A model generated the notes under the pieces. That model saw only the letters and a list, made by a program, of their open reading frames with translations. It ran no database searches and was not told where the DNA came from. 25,120 nt of DNA from SLRI01 sp964576715 (GTDB taxonomy: Bacteria; Pseudomonadota; Alphaproteobacteria; Geminicoccales; Geminicoccaceae): NCBI GenBank assembly GCA_964576715.1, contig CAZNWE010000061.1:1-25120 (forward strand), given 5' to 3'. Position numbers and translations under genes: made by a program. Shown here piece by piece: positions 1-9,200 of this stretch; the first letter of the stretch is position 1; the number at the start of each line of letters is the position of its first letter.

Positions 1-662
1 CGGACGATGCGCATGATCGCCGGGGCCGAGGCGAAGGTGACGGCGACGATGATGTTGAAGCCCGAGGGCCCGAAATAGGTCAGGATGACGATGAACAGGA
101 CCATCACCGGGAAGGACAGGATGACGTTGCCGATGAAGGAGATGATCTCGTCCCACCAGCCGGCGAGATAGCCCGCGACGAGGCCGAGCGTGGTGCCGAT
201 GACATAGGCGGTGGCGGTCGCGGTCACCCCCCAGACGATCACCCGCTGGCAGCCCCAAAGTGCCCTCGAGAGCATGTCGCGGCCGCGAAAGTCGGTGCCG
301 AGCCAGAAGAACTGGTCGCGGGCCTCGGTGAACGGCTGGACGAAGGGTTGCACCGGCTGGTTCGGGTCGGGCAGCGGCAGGAAGGGGACGGAGACGGCAA
401 TCAGGAGCCAGAAGCAGACGAGGGTGACGCCGATCAGCGCCACCGTGCTTTCGCGCCAGTTGATCATGGCGAGGAGGTAGAGGACGACAATCGCCGGAAT
501 CGCCGGCAGCAGCACCAGCCGCGAGGCGCCGAACATCACATAGGCGACGAGCGGCAGCCAGGTGAGGGCGCCGAGGATCAAGAGCGTGCGCGGCTGGGTG
601 AGCCGGGCGAGCGGCGACAGGCTCGGCAGATCGGGGGTCTCGGGGGCGGTTGCGGCGGCCAT
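1..662 (-). CDS. DppC/OppC-type ABC transporter permease (partial, C-terminus beyond window)
   Basis: Inner-membrane permease subunit of a peptide, nickel or related solute ABC importer. I translated it from the ATG at 662 down to the window edge (about 220 residues, no stop). A short cytoplasmic N-terminus is followed by hydrophobic segments near residues 28-70 and 75-97. Next comes the OppC-family signature LGTDFRGRDMLSRALWG (about residues 122-138), then transmembrane stretches rich in G, V and I (AYVIGTTLGLVAGYLAGWW and FPVMVLFIVILTYFG). The extra hydrophobic material before the signature is somewhat long for the family. The start lies 10 nt after the stop of the preceding DppB-like gene, so the two form one operon. 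Substrate specificity cannot be read from the sequence; no binding protein or ATPase lies in the window. Confident about family, not about substrate. Confidence 0.88.
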   Translation of the reverse strand, partial: MAAATAPETPDLPSLSPLARLTQPRTLLILGALTWLPLVAYVMFGASRLVLLPAIPAIVVLYLLAMINWRESTVALIGVTLVCFWLLIAVSVPFLPLPDPNQPVQPFVQPFTEARDQFFWLGTDFRGRDMLSRALWGCQRVIVWGVTATATAYVIGTTLGLVAGYLAGWWDEIISFIGNVILSFPVMVLFIVILTYFGPSGFNIIVAVTFASAPAIMRIV

Positions 663-672
663 GTCCCTGCCT

Positions 673-1623
673 TCAGCTGAAGCGGATGCGCGGGTTGAGG
701 AAGGTGTAGCCGATGTCCGAGATGATCTGGGAGGTCACCGCCACCACCACGGCGACGAAGGTGGCGGCCTGCACCACGTAGATGTCGCCGAAGAGTGCTG
801 CCTCGAGCAGCATCTTGCCGAAGCCGTTGTACTCGAAGAAGACCTCGACCACGACCACCCCCGAGAGCAGCCAGTTGAGCTGCAGGACGATCACGGTGAA
901 GGGGGCGATCAGCGCGTTCCTGAGTGCGTGGCGCATGATGATGCGGTTGCGCGGCAGGCCCTTCAAGACGGCTGTTCGAATGTATTGGCTGGTCATCACC
1001 TCGGCCATCGAGGCGCGGGTCATCCGGGTGACGTAGCCGAAGGAGTAGATGACCAGCGTCAGCACCGGCAGGACCAGCTGCCAGCCGTCGAAGCCCTGGG
1101 TCATGGCGGATTTGGTCGGCAGCCAGCCGAGCCCGAGGGCGAGGAACACGGTCAGCAGAATGGCCGTCGCGATCTCCGGAATCGAGGTGGTGAAGACGGC
1201 GAAGAACGAGACCAGCCGGTCGCGCTTGCCCCCTTCCTTCATTCCGGCGATGACACCGAGGACCAGCGAGATCGGGATCATCAAGGCGAACACCCAAAAG
1301 GCGAGGATGCCGGTGTTCTTCAAGCGATCCCAGAGCAACGGGCCGACCGCCGTGTTCTTCTCGAAGGAATGGCCGAAATCACCGGCCAGGACGCCGCCGA
1401 CCCAGCCGGTGTAGCGCTGGAAGAAGGGCACATCGAGGCCCTTGTCGGCGAGCCATTGCTGGTAGTCGGCATCGCTCAAGGCCGAGACGGCGAAACCACC
1501 GAGCTCATTGACCGCGATCTTCTTCTTAAACTCGTCGCTGTCGAAAATCAGGAACAAAACAAATGACGCGACGACCATGATCAAGACCATCTGCACCAGG
1601 CGCTTGCCGATCAATGGCAGCAT
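673..1623 (-). CDS. DppB/OppB-type ABC transporter permease
   Basis: First permease of a peptide/nickel-type ABC importer, 316 residues, the usual family length. It begins MLPLIGKRLVQMVLIMVVAS, the classic N-terminal membrane anchor. A periplasmic loop (about residues 30-100) contains the DFGHSF family motif (GDFGHSFEKNTAV). The EAA loop that contacts the ATPase is visible near the C-terminus as YIRTAVLKGLPRNRIIMRHALRNAL, and the protein ends FLNPRIRFS as in many DppB proteins. I chose the ATG at 1623 because GAGGAG lies a short distance upstream and the membrane segment starts there; the frame stays open further upstream but that part has no family resemblance. It is co-transcribed with the DppC-like gene downstream. 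A substrate-binding protein gene normally precedes such permeases; here the upstream neighbour is an unrelated hydrolase. Confidence 0.92.
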   Translation of the reverse strand: MLPLIGKRLVQMVLIMVVASFVLFLIFDSDEFKKKIAVNELGGFAVSALSDADYQQWLADKGLDVPFFQRYTGWVGGVLAGDFGHSFEKNTAVGPLLWDRLKNTGILAFWVFALMIPISLVLGVIAGMKEGGKRDRLVSFFAVFTTSIPEIATAILLTVFLALGLGWLPTKSAMTQGFDGWQLVLPVLTLVIYSFGYVTRMTRASMAEVMTSQYIRTAVLKGLPRNRIIMRHALRNALIAPFTVIVLQLNWLLSGVVVVEVFFEYNGFGKMLLEAALFGDIYVVQAATFVAVVVAVTSQIISDIGYTFLNPRIRFS

Positions 1624-1818
1624 GGTCGTTCTCCTCGATTGTCGCGCGGATTGCCGCGCGGCTGGCGCCGACTTGCGCCGCCCACGGCAACGGCGACCGG
1701 CGATCCGCAACTCGGCGGCGGCGACGCGTGCCGCCAACCCATTGCGCGGCCGACAAGGCTATCGCCATTTTGGCGCACCGCAGCCTGCCGCCCGGCCCTT
1801 TTGTCTCTCCACCGGACT

Positions 1819-1848
1819 AGACTAGACCGCAAATTTTCCGGCTGTCAA
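1819..1848 (-). promoter_or_regulatory. Putative sigma70-type promoter for the permease operon
   Basis: On the minus strand a perfect TTGACA (complement of 1843-1848) is followed after 18 nt by TAGTCT (complement of 1819-1824), giving an untranslated leader of roughly 190 nt before the permease ATG. The -10 is weak (3 of 6). It sits immediately after the stop of the upstream hydrolase gene, in a locally AT-richer patch. Inferred from consensus only. Confidence 0.4.
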
Positions 1849-1859
1849 AGACTAGGGCC

Positions 1860-2894
1860 TCAAACCGCCCGGTACAGCCGCGCCGAGCCGCGCCTGCCGA
1901 TCGTCATCAGTCGCCCGGCAGCCACGAGGTGATTGACGTGCGCCGTGGTCTCGCCGAGCGCGAATCCGAGTTGCTGCGCATCGAAGCGACGGCGAAACAG
2001 CTTGTGCATGATCTCGACCGTGGTTGCCGGCTTGGCGCACGCGCGAAGGGTCAACTCGCAACGCTCGTCATGGTGGCGGATCAATGCCTCGACCCGATCA
2101 TGCAAGCCGCGAAAGGGCGCATCGTGCGACGGCAGCACCAGCGCATCCTCCGGCAACTCCAGGTATTGCGCCAGGCTGCGGATGAAATCCGCGAGGGGAT
2201 CGGCATCGGGGGTCGGCGGCCAGACGGCGACCACCGGGGAGATCCGCGGCAGCACCTGGTCGGCGGCGAGCAGGAGATTGCGCTCCGCCGAATAGAAGGT
2301 GAGCATCTCCGGGCTGTGTCCTTCGCCGACCAGCACCTGCCAGGCCGATCCCGCCATCGTGACCTGGTCGCCGGCGGCGAGACGCGCATAGGCCGCCGGT
2401 GGCGGCTCGACGATCTGTCGATAGCGATTGCCGCGGCGGAACCGCGCGTCGATGAGCTCGGCAGACAGACCGGCGGCCTGGTCGAACGTGCGCCCGACCT
2501 CGAGGAAATCGTCGCTCGTGTCGAGCGCCAGGAGACGGGCCTGCAGCCATTCGGTGCGGCTGGTGCAAAAGGCGGTGTCGAGGCGGGCAGCGAGCCAGCC
2601 GCAAAGCCCGACATGATCGGGGTGGAAATGGGTCGCGATGATCCGCCTTATCGGCTTGTGCCGCAGCGGTCCCTCCAGCATGGCGCGCCAGATGGCCAGC
2701 GTCTGCTCGTCCCGCACCCCGGCATCGATCAAGGTCCAGCCATCGCCGTCGTCGAGCAGCCAGACATTCACGTGATCGAGTGCGAACGGCAATGGCAACC
2801 GCAGCCAGAGCAGGCCCGGTGCGAGCTCGTGCGGCTCGCCGATGGCGATCGGCTCGATGGTGTACTGGACTTGCCTTGATTTCTCGAATGACAC
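1860..2894 (-). CDS. Metallo-beta-lactamase-fold hydrolase with C-terminal winged helix
   Basis: Probable Zn-dependent hydrolase of the LACTB2/BLACT-winged-helix group, 344 residues, cytosolic (no signal peptide). The N-terminal part carries the HxHxDH metal motif as THFHPDHVG (His89, His91, Asp93, His94). Further ligands are visible as GEGHSPEM, the bridging Asp in LLAADQVLP, and a late His in VLPSHDAPF. From about residue 285 a winged-helix-like tail (TTVEIMHKLF...TTAHVNHLVAAGRL...GSARLYRAV) matches the domain that follows many of these hydrolases. The GTG at 2894 is chosen because GGAAAG lies upstream and the homologous region starts soon after; the frame stays open far upstream, but that part is antisense to the next gene. 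Substrate is unknown; acyl-CoA or hydroxyacylglutathione-like thioesters, or beta-lactone-like esters, are family possibilities. Confidence 0.85.
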   Translation of the reverse strand: MSFEKSRQVQYTIEPIAIGEPHELAPGLLWLRLPLPFALDHVNVWLLDDGDGWTLIDAGVRDEQTLAIWRAMLEGPLRHKPIRRIIATHFHPDHVGLCGWLAARLDTAFCTSRTEWLQARLLALDTSDDFLEVGRTFDQAAGLSAELIDARFRRGNRYRQIVEPPPAAYARLAAGDQVTMAGSAWQVLVGEGHSPEMLTFYSAERNLLLAADQVLPRISPVVAVWPPTPDADPLADFIRSLAQYLELPEDALVLPSHDAPFRGLHDRVEALIRHHDERCELTLRACAKPATTVEIMHKLFRRRFDAQQLGFALGETTAHVNHLVAAGRLMTIGRRGSARLYRAV

Positions 2895-3152
2895 GTGTGC
2901 TTTCCAGGGCCCGTGGTGACGACGACCGCTCGGCGGGCGCACCTTTGCGGCAAAGCAACATATGTGACAATACGTCCAGGTTTGCCACGGCGAAGCTTTG
3001 CTATCGTGGCGGTATGGGAAATGCCGCTCAACATCTGCCCTTTCGGGGCGACAATCGACTGATGACAGCGTGTTGTCCGCTGTGACCGGCAGCCTCGACA
3101 TGGCGGTCGGTAGTACCGTCCGGCCGCGCCACGGCTGGCGTGGGTCACGGCA

Positions 3153-3944
3153 ATGGTGAGCGCCGGGGTGAGCGCCGGCGGAGCCCCCCCCTCGGCTAAC
3201 GAGGATGTCGCCCCGGCGCCGTCCGCGACGCCCGGCCGAACGATCCGACAGCTGCTCCGCCAGGCGAGCAAGGCTGCTCTCGGCACGCTCGATCCGACGG
3301 GTGCGCCCTACGTTTCGCTGGTCATGATCGCCACCGATCACGCTGCAGCACCGCTGGTCCTGCTCTCCGACCTCGCCGACCATACGCAGAATTTCAAGCG
3401 CGACGGACGGGCCTCGCTGCTGGTCGACGGCACCGACGGCATGGCGAGCCCGCTCGCCGGGGCCCGGGCCACGATCATGGGGCGGATCGAGCCGACGGCG
3501 GATCGGAATCTGCGCGCCCGCTACCTCGCCCGGCACGAAGACGCTCGCGGCTACGCCGATTTTGCCGACTTCGCCCTTTACCGCATCGTCGTCGAACGCG
3601 CGCACCTGGTCGCCGGCTTCGGCCAGATCCATTGGGTGGATGCTGCCGCCGTGCTCTGGCCGAGCCAATCCGCCGCGCCGCTCGGCGCCGCCGAGGCCGA
3701 GGTTCTGGCACACATGAACGAGGACCACCGGGATGCGGTGGGCCTCTATGCCACGCGGCTGCTCGGCCAGCCGGAAGCCACCTGGCGGCTGACCGGGTTG
3801 GACCCGGAGGGGGCCGATCTCCAGGCCGGCACGCGGCGCTGCCGGCTCTGGTTCGACAAGCCCGTGGCCGATGCCGAGGCGGCGCGCGTGGAATTCGTCC
3901 GGCTGGTCAAGCGCGCCCGCCAGTCATCGCCGGCCAGCGAATGA
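3153..3944 (+). CDS. HugZ-family / pyridoxamine 5'-phosphate oxidase-like split-barrel protein
   Basis: 263-residue protein of the HugZ-like family. These are FMN-type split beta-barrels, some of which bind and degrade haem and some of which have no known activity. After a Pro/Ala-rich N-terminus (about 30 residues) comes the barrel: IRQLLRQASKAALGTLDPTGAPYVSLVMIATD, LLSDLADHTQNFKRDGRASLLVDG and ATIMGRIEP, all typical of the family, then YRIVVERAHLVAGFGQIHWVDAAAV. The C-terminal DUF2470-like domain is clear: EAEVLAHMNEDHRDAVGLYA (about residues 187-206) and GLDPEGADL. The gene is divergent from the hydrolase and followed by pckA on the same strand 93 nt later. The start is uncertain: the ATG at 3153 has only a weak upstream purine stretch, and the low-complexity N-terminus could be partly untranslated. 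Haem use is a family-based possibility, not shown here. Confidence 0.85.
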   Translation: MVSAGVSAGGAPPSANEDVAPAPSATPGRTIRQLLRQASKAALGTLDPTGAPYVSLVMIATDHAAAPLVLLSDLADHTQNFKRDGRASLLVDGTDGMASPLAGARATIMGRIEPTADRNLRARYLARHEDARGYADFADFALYRIVVERAHLVAGFGQIHWVDAAAVLWPSQSAAPLGAAEAEVLAHMNEDHRDAVGLYATRLLGQPEATWRLTGLDPEGADLQAGTRRCRLWFDKPVADAEAARVEFVRLVKRARQSSPASE

Positions 3945-3964
3945 CCGAGCAGCCACGACAAGGC

Positions 3965-3980
3965 CGGCGGCGCGCCGCCG
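3965..3980. terminator. 16-bp perfect GC palindrome between hugZ-like gene and pckA
   Basis: CGGCGGCGCGCCGCCG is a perfect self-complementary palindrome 20 nt after the stop of the HugZ-like gene. As RNA it can form a 6-bp stem with a 4-nt loop. No T-run follows, so it is not a canonical intrinsic terminator. It may be an imperfect terminator, a pause site or simply GC-rich chance. Confidence 0.25.
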
Positions 3981-4037
3981 ATGCGCGAACCACGTTCTGA
4001 TCGATTGTAAAACCGATGCCACAAGGGGGTTTGGCAA

Positions 4038-5636
4038 ATGATGACGAAGACGAGGGAGAGCCTCGATATCCTCGAGCAGGCCAAGCCCGGCCGGCTGCAC
4101 TGGAATCTCGTTCCGGCACATCTGGTTACGGTGGCGCTGCAGGGCAACGAGGCACGGCTGTCGGCGGAGGGTGCGCTGGTCGCCGAGACCGGCAAGGCAA
4201 CCGGCAGGTCGGCCGAGGACAAGTACATCGTCGATCACCCCACGACCTCGGCCAGCATTGCCTGGAGTGCCGCCAACAAGCCGCTCCCGCCCGCGACCTT
4301 TCAGGCGCTCAAGCAACGAGCGCTCGAGCACGTCAACGGCAAGACGCTGTTCGTCCAGAACTTGTGGGCCGGCGCCGATCCGGAGCACCGCTTGAACGTG
4401 CGGGTGATCACCGAGCAGGCGTGGCACAACTTGTTCGTGCGCAACATGTTCTTGCGGCCCCCCTATGAGGCGCTCGCCGACTTCGAGCCGGACTGGACCG
4501 TGCTGCAAGTGCCGAGCCTCGAGGCCGACCCGGTGCTGCACGGCACCCGCTCGAGCACCGTCGTGTGTGCCGATCTGAGCGAGCGCCTGGTGCTCATCAT
4601 CGGCACTGCCTATGCCGGAGAGATGAAGAAATCGATCTTCACGATCCTCAACTACCTCCTTCCGGCGAAAGACGTGCTGCCGATGCACTGTTCGGCCAAT
4701 GTCGGCCCGAATGGCGACGTCGCGCTGTTCTTCGGCCTTTCCGGCACCGGCAAGACGACGCTCTCGGCGGACCCGGCGCGCACGCTGATCGGCGACGACG
4801 AGCATGGCTGGAGCGACACCGGCGTCTTCAACTTCGAAGGTGGCTGCTACGCCAAAGTGATCCGCCTCAATCCGACGCACGAGCCGGAGATCTTCCGGGC
4901 CTCGACCCGCTTCGGCACGATCCTCGAGAATGTCGTGCTCGACCCGGTCACCGCCGCCACCGACTTCGACGATGCGACCTTGACCGAGAATACCCGCAGT
5001 TCCTACCCGCTCGACTTCATTCCCAATGCGAGCCCGACGGGCCGGGCCGGGCATCCGACCAACATCGTCATGCTGACCTGCGACGCTTTCGGCGTGCTGC
5101 CGCCGATCAGCCGGCTGACGCCGGAGCAGGCGATGTACCACTTCGTCTCGGGCTACACCGCCAGGGTCGCCGGCACCGAGCGCGGCGTGACCACGCCCCA
5201 GGCGACCTTCTCCGCCTGCTTCGGCGCCCCCTTCATGCCGCGGCCGGCGAGCGTCTACGCCGAGCTCCTCGGCGCGAAGATGCGCAAGCACAAAGCCACT
5301 TGCTGGCTGCTCAATACCGGCTGGACCGGCGGTGCCGCCGACGGCAATGGCCAGCGGATGCCGCTGCCGGCGACCCGGGCGCTGCTGCACGCGGCCCTCG
5401 ACGGCAGGCTCGCCGAGGGCAGCTTCCGCACCGATCCGGCCTTCGGCCTCGCCGTACCGGAGGCCTGCCCCGGCGTCGACCCGACCTTGCTCAACCCACG
5501 CGATGCCTGGCACGATCCCGCGGCATACGACGCCGCGGCGCGCCGGGTGGCCGAGCTGTTCGAGAGCAACTTCAAGAAGCTGGAGAGCCAGGTCGACCAG
5601 ACGATCGAGGCGGGCGCCATCCGCGTCGCTGCCTGA
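4038..5636 (+). CDS. pckA: Phosphoenolpyruvate carboxykinase (ATP)
   Basis: Cytosolic ATP-dependent PEP carboxykinase: oxaloacetate + ATP to PEP + CO2 + ADP, the first committed step of gluconeogenesis. 532 residues, normal length. Substrate-binding Arg is seen in TGRSAEDKYIVDHP. Metal and PEP-binding Lys and His lie in YAGEMKKSIFTILNYLLP and LPMHCSANVG. The kinase-1a P-loop is GLSGTGKTTLSADP (about residues 233-246), kinase-2 is LIGDDEHGW (about 250-258), and the conserved ENTRSSYPLDFIPNA is at about 317. The ATG at 4038 follows AAGGGGG with a suitable spacer; an adjacent second ATG is equally possible. It has its own upstream gap of 93 nt, and cobU starts 66 nt after its stop, so read-through into the cobalamin genes is possible. 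Confidence 0.98.
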   Translation: MMTKTRESLDILEQAKPGRLHWNLVPAHLVTVALQGNEARLSAEGALVAETGKATGRSAEDKYIVDHPTTSASIAWSAANKPLPPATFQALKQRALEHVNGKTLFVQNLWAGADPEHRLNVRVITEQAWHNLFVRNMFLRPPYEALADFEPDWTVLQVPSLEADPVLHGTRSSTVVCADLSERLVLIIGTAYAGEMKKSIFTILNYLLPAKDVLPMHCSANVGPNGDVALFFGLSGTGKTTLSADPARTLIGDDEHGWSDTGVFNFEGGCYAKVIRLNPTHEPEIFRASTRFGTILENVVLDPVTAATDFDDATLTENTRSSYPLDFIPNASPTGRAGHPTNIVMLTCDAFGVLPPISRLTPEQAMYHFVSGYTARVAGTERGVTTPQATFSACFGAPFMPRPASVYAELLGAKMRKHKATCWLLNTGWTGGAADGNGQRMPLPATRALLHAALDGRLAEGSFRTDPAFGLAVPEACPGVDPTLLNPRDAWHDPAAYDAAARRVAELFESNFKKLESQVDQTIEAGAIRVAA

Positions 5637-5702
5637 GGCGCGCAACGGCAGCGCAGTACCCGGCTTGACGGCGGCGGTGCGTCTCGTCATTGCACTCGAC
5701 GC

Positions 5703-6236
5703 ATGAGCAGACGAGCCCTCCTGCCCGTTACCCTGGTGCTCGGCGGTGCCCGTTCCGGCAAGAGCCGGCACGCCGAGCAACTGGTCGAGGCATCCGGGCT
5801 CACCTGCCACTATGTCGCGACCGGCACAGCCGGCGACGCCGAGATGACGGCGCGCATCGCGGCGCATCAGGCGCGCCGCGGCGCCCACTGGACGCTGCAC
5901 GAAGAGCCCTTGGCGCTGGCGTCGACGCTGGCGCGGATCGCCGAGCCGAAGCGTGCGGTGCTGGTCGACTGCCTGACGCTTTGGCTGACCAACCTGATGC
6001 TCGCCGAGCGCGATCTCGGCACCGAGAGCGAGGCGCTCGTCGCCGCCCTGGCCCGTTGCCGCGGACCGGTGGTCTTCGTCTCGAACGAGGTCGGCCAGGG
6101 CGTGGTGCCGGTCAATGCCATGGCCAGGCGCTTCGTCGATGCCGCCGGCAGCCTGCACCAGCGCCTCGCCGCCATGGCTGACCGGGTCGACCTCGTGGCG
6201 GCCGGGCTCGCCCTGACGCTCAAGCCGCAGGGCTGA
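5703..6236 (+). CDS. cobU: Adenosylcobinamide kinase / adenosylcobinamide-phosphate guanylyltransferase
   Basis: Bifunctional CobU (CobP) of late cobalamin synthesis: phosphorylates adenosylcobinamide and then transfers GMP to give adenosylcobinamide-GDP, which later receives the alpha-ribazole lower ligand. 177 residues, full length. The P-loop GGARSGKS lies at residues 14-21. The guanylylated-His region is CHYVATGTAGDAEMTARIAAHQARR. Also present are VLVDCLTLWLTNLML and FVSNEVGQGVVPVNAMARRFVDAAG, all family hallmarks. It is 66 nt after pckA and 4 nt before cobN. The start ATG at 5703 has no clear ribosome-binding site, but the homology begins at once. No riboswitch could fit in the 66-nt gap. 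Confidence 0.96.
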   Translation: MSRRALLPVTLVLGGARSGKSRHAEQLVEASGLTCHYVATGTAGDAEMTARIAAHQARRGAHWTLHEEPLALASTLARIAEPKRAVLVDCLTLWLTNLMLAERDLGTESEALVAALARCRGPVVFVSNEVGQGVVPVNAMARRFVDAAGSLHQRLAAMADRVDLVAAGLALTLKPQG

Positions 6237-6240
6237 GCCG

Positions 6241-9200
6241 ATGCATCTGTTGAGCGCCCGCGAGGCCGCGAGCGATGGCGGCGACGAGGCCGTCGATCTC
6301 GGGCAGGCGCCGGCCGACATCGTCATCCTTTCGGCGGCGGAGAGCGAGCTCGCCTGTCTCGCCGCGGCGTACGCCCGGCTGACGGCGCCGAAACCGACAC
6401 TGCGCCTCGCCAACATCCTGCAGCTGCAGCATCCGCTGTCGGTCGACCTCTATGTCGAGCGGACCCTGGCAAACGCCCGTCTCGTCGTCGTCCGGCTGCT
6501 CGGCGGCCGCAGCTACTGGCCCTACGGTGTCGAGCAACTGGTTCTCGACGCACGCCGTGCCGACCGGGCACTGGCGCTGCTTCCCGGCGACGACCAGCCC
6601 GATCTGGAGCTCGTGCGGCTCTCGACCCTGCCCGCCGACAGTCTCGACCTGTTGCACCGCTACCTGCTCCACGGCGGCATCGACAACGCCGAGGCCGCCA
6701 TCGCCTGGATGGGTGATCTGCTCGGCCACGCCGCCAGCCCGCCACCACCACGCCCCCTGCCCAGGGCCGGGATCTACTGGCCACCAGCGGCCGACGGCCG
6801 CCCGGTCGCCTGCCTCGTCTTCTACCGCGCCCTGCTGCAGAGTGGCGACTTGGCCTTGATCGACGCCATCATCGCCGCCCTCGACGCGGTCGGGCTCGAT
6901 GCCCTCGCGGTGCATGTCGCCGGGCTGAAGGACCCCGAGGCCGCTTCGGTCGTCGAGGCGGCGATCACCGAACACGGCGCTGCGATCATCCTCAACCTCA
7001 CCGGCTTTGCGGTCTCGACCCCCGGGGCCACGGCCAGCCGAACCCCGTTCTCGGCCTGCGGCCGGCCGGTGCTCCAGCTGATCGCCGCCGCGAGCAGCCG
7101 AGCGGCCTGGGCCGCCGGCAAGCAGGGTCTGGGGCCGCGCGATCTCGCGATGTCCGTGGCCCTGCCCGAGATCGACGGCCGGCTGCTCACCCGGGCCGTC
7201 TCGTTCAAGGGTGCCCCGGTCACCGACCCGGACACCGAGGTCAGCCTTACCCGCTATGTCCCGGCCCCCGACCGCATCGCCTGGACAGCGAGGCTAGCTC
7301 GGGCCTGGACCGATCTCGCCCGCACGCCCCCCGCCGGGCGGCGCATCGCCGTCATCGTCGCCAACTACCCCAATCGTGACGGCCGGCTGGCCAATGGCGT
7401 CGGCCTGGATACCCCCGAAAGCGTCATCGTCCTCCTCCAGGCGCTGAAGAGCAGCGGCTACACGATTGACGGCGAACCGAAAACCTCTGGCGAGCTGATG
7501 GCACGCCTGCAGGCCGGGCCGACCAATGCGCCCGACGACCATCGCCGTCGCCGTGCCACGGTCACGCTTCCGCTCGACCGCTACCACGAGGTCTTGCGGA
7601 CCTTCCCCGAGGCGGCACGGGAGACGCTGCTCGAGCGCTGGGGCCCGCCCGAGGCCGACCCGTTCGTCCGTGACGGCGCGTTTCACCTAGCCTTACACCG
7701 CTACGGCAACATCGTCATCGGCATCCAGCCGGCCCGCGGCTACCAGATCGACCCGACCGCGACCTATCACAGTCCCGACCTCGTTCCGCCGCACGGCTAT
7801 CTCGCCTGCTACGCCTGGCTGAGCCGTGCCTTCGGCGCCCATGCCGTGGTCCATCTCGGCAAGCACGGCAACCTCGAGTGGCTGCCCGGCAAGGCCTTGG
7901 CGCTGTCTGCCGAGTGCTGGCCCGAACGCGCCATGGACCCGCTGCCCCACCTCTATCCCTTCATCGTCAACGACCCGGGTGAGGGCAGCCAGGCCAAGCG
8001 GCGGACCGCGGCGGTCATCATCGACCACCTGACCCCGCCTTTGACCCGGGCTGGCATGCATGGCGAGCTCGCGGCGCTCGAAGCGCTGGTCGACGAGTAC
8101 TATACTGCACAAGAGCTCGACCCGCGCCGCCTGCCGCCGTTGCGCCGGGACATCCTCGACCTCTCGGCCCGTCTCGGCCTCGACCGGGATCTCGGCATCG
8201 ACCCCGCCGACGACGCGGCGCTGGCGACCATCGACAACCATCTCTGTGAGCTCAAGGAGCTGCAGATCCGCGACGGCCTGCACATTTTCGGCCAGGCCCC
8301 CGACGGCGCGCCGCGCACCGACCTGCTGGTCGCGCTGACCCGGCTCAAGCGCGGCGACGGCAAGGGTGCGAATGCGTCGCTGATCAGCGCGCTGGCCCTG
8401 GATCAGGGCATCGAACCGGACCCGATGACCGCCGAGCCGACCGCAGCACCGGCGCGCCTGCCCGCCAGCCTTGCCGCTTGCCGGCACCTGGGGGAGGTGC
8501 GCGACGCCTTGGAAGATCTCGCCCGGGCGCTGGTCGGGGGCGAGCGCGCACCCGACCCTGCCTGGACCGCCACTGCCGCCGTGCTCGCCTTCATCCGCGA
8601 CGACCTCGCCCAGCGCCTGGACGGCTCTGCCCAGGCCGAGATCGAGGGCCTGCTCGCCGGGCTCGACGGCCGCTTCGTCGAGCCCGGCCCATCCGGGGCG
8701 CCCACCCGCGGGCGCCTCGACGTGCTGCCGACCGGCCGCAATTTCTACAGCGTCGATACCCGCGCCGTGCCGACGCCGACCGCCTGGGCGATGGGCTGGC
8801 GCTCGGCCGAGACGCTGCTCGAGCAGCATCTGCAGCAGCACGGCGACTGGCCCAGGCGCCTCGCCCTGTCGGCGTGGGGCACCGCCAACATGCGCACCGG
8901 CGGCGACGATATCGCCCAGGCCTTGGCCTTTCTCGGCTGCCGGCCGCTCTGGGATCCGGCTTCGAACCGGGTGACCGGCGTCGAGCTGTTGCCGCTTGCC
9001 GTCCTCGGGCGGCCACGGATCGACGTCACGCTCCGCGTCTCCGGCTTCTTTCGCGACGCCTTCCCCGAGCAGATGGCCCTGTTCGACGATGCGGTTCGGG
9101 CCGTGGCCGGCGCCGACGAGCCGGCCGAGCAGAATCCGCTCAGGGCCGCGTATCTGCGCGATTTCGATCGCCGTGTCGCCGAGGGGTGCGACCGCAAGCT

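Noticed and set aside
562..1566. 334-residue plus-strand ORF opposite the DppB-like permease
   Set aside because: His/Glu/Asp-rich shadow translation of an unmistakable permease on the other strand.
2958..2965. ACATATGT palindrome in the hydrolase/HugZ divergent region
   Set aside because: An 8-bp palindrome is short and has no neighbouring copy or promoter pair to support it.
1860..3728. 622-residue minus-strand ORF extending the hydrolase gene upstream
   Set aside because: The part beyond 2894 is antisense to the HugZ-like gene and the intergenic region and has no family resemblance; the GTG at 2894 with GGAAAG upstream is a better start.
3924..6416. 830-residue minus-strand ORF opposite pckA and cobU
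   Set aside because: Low-information Arg/Gly/Ala-rich translation opposite two clearly real genes; a GC-bias shadow frame.
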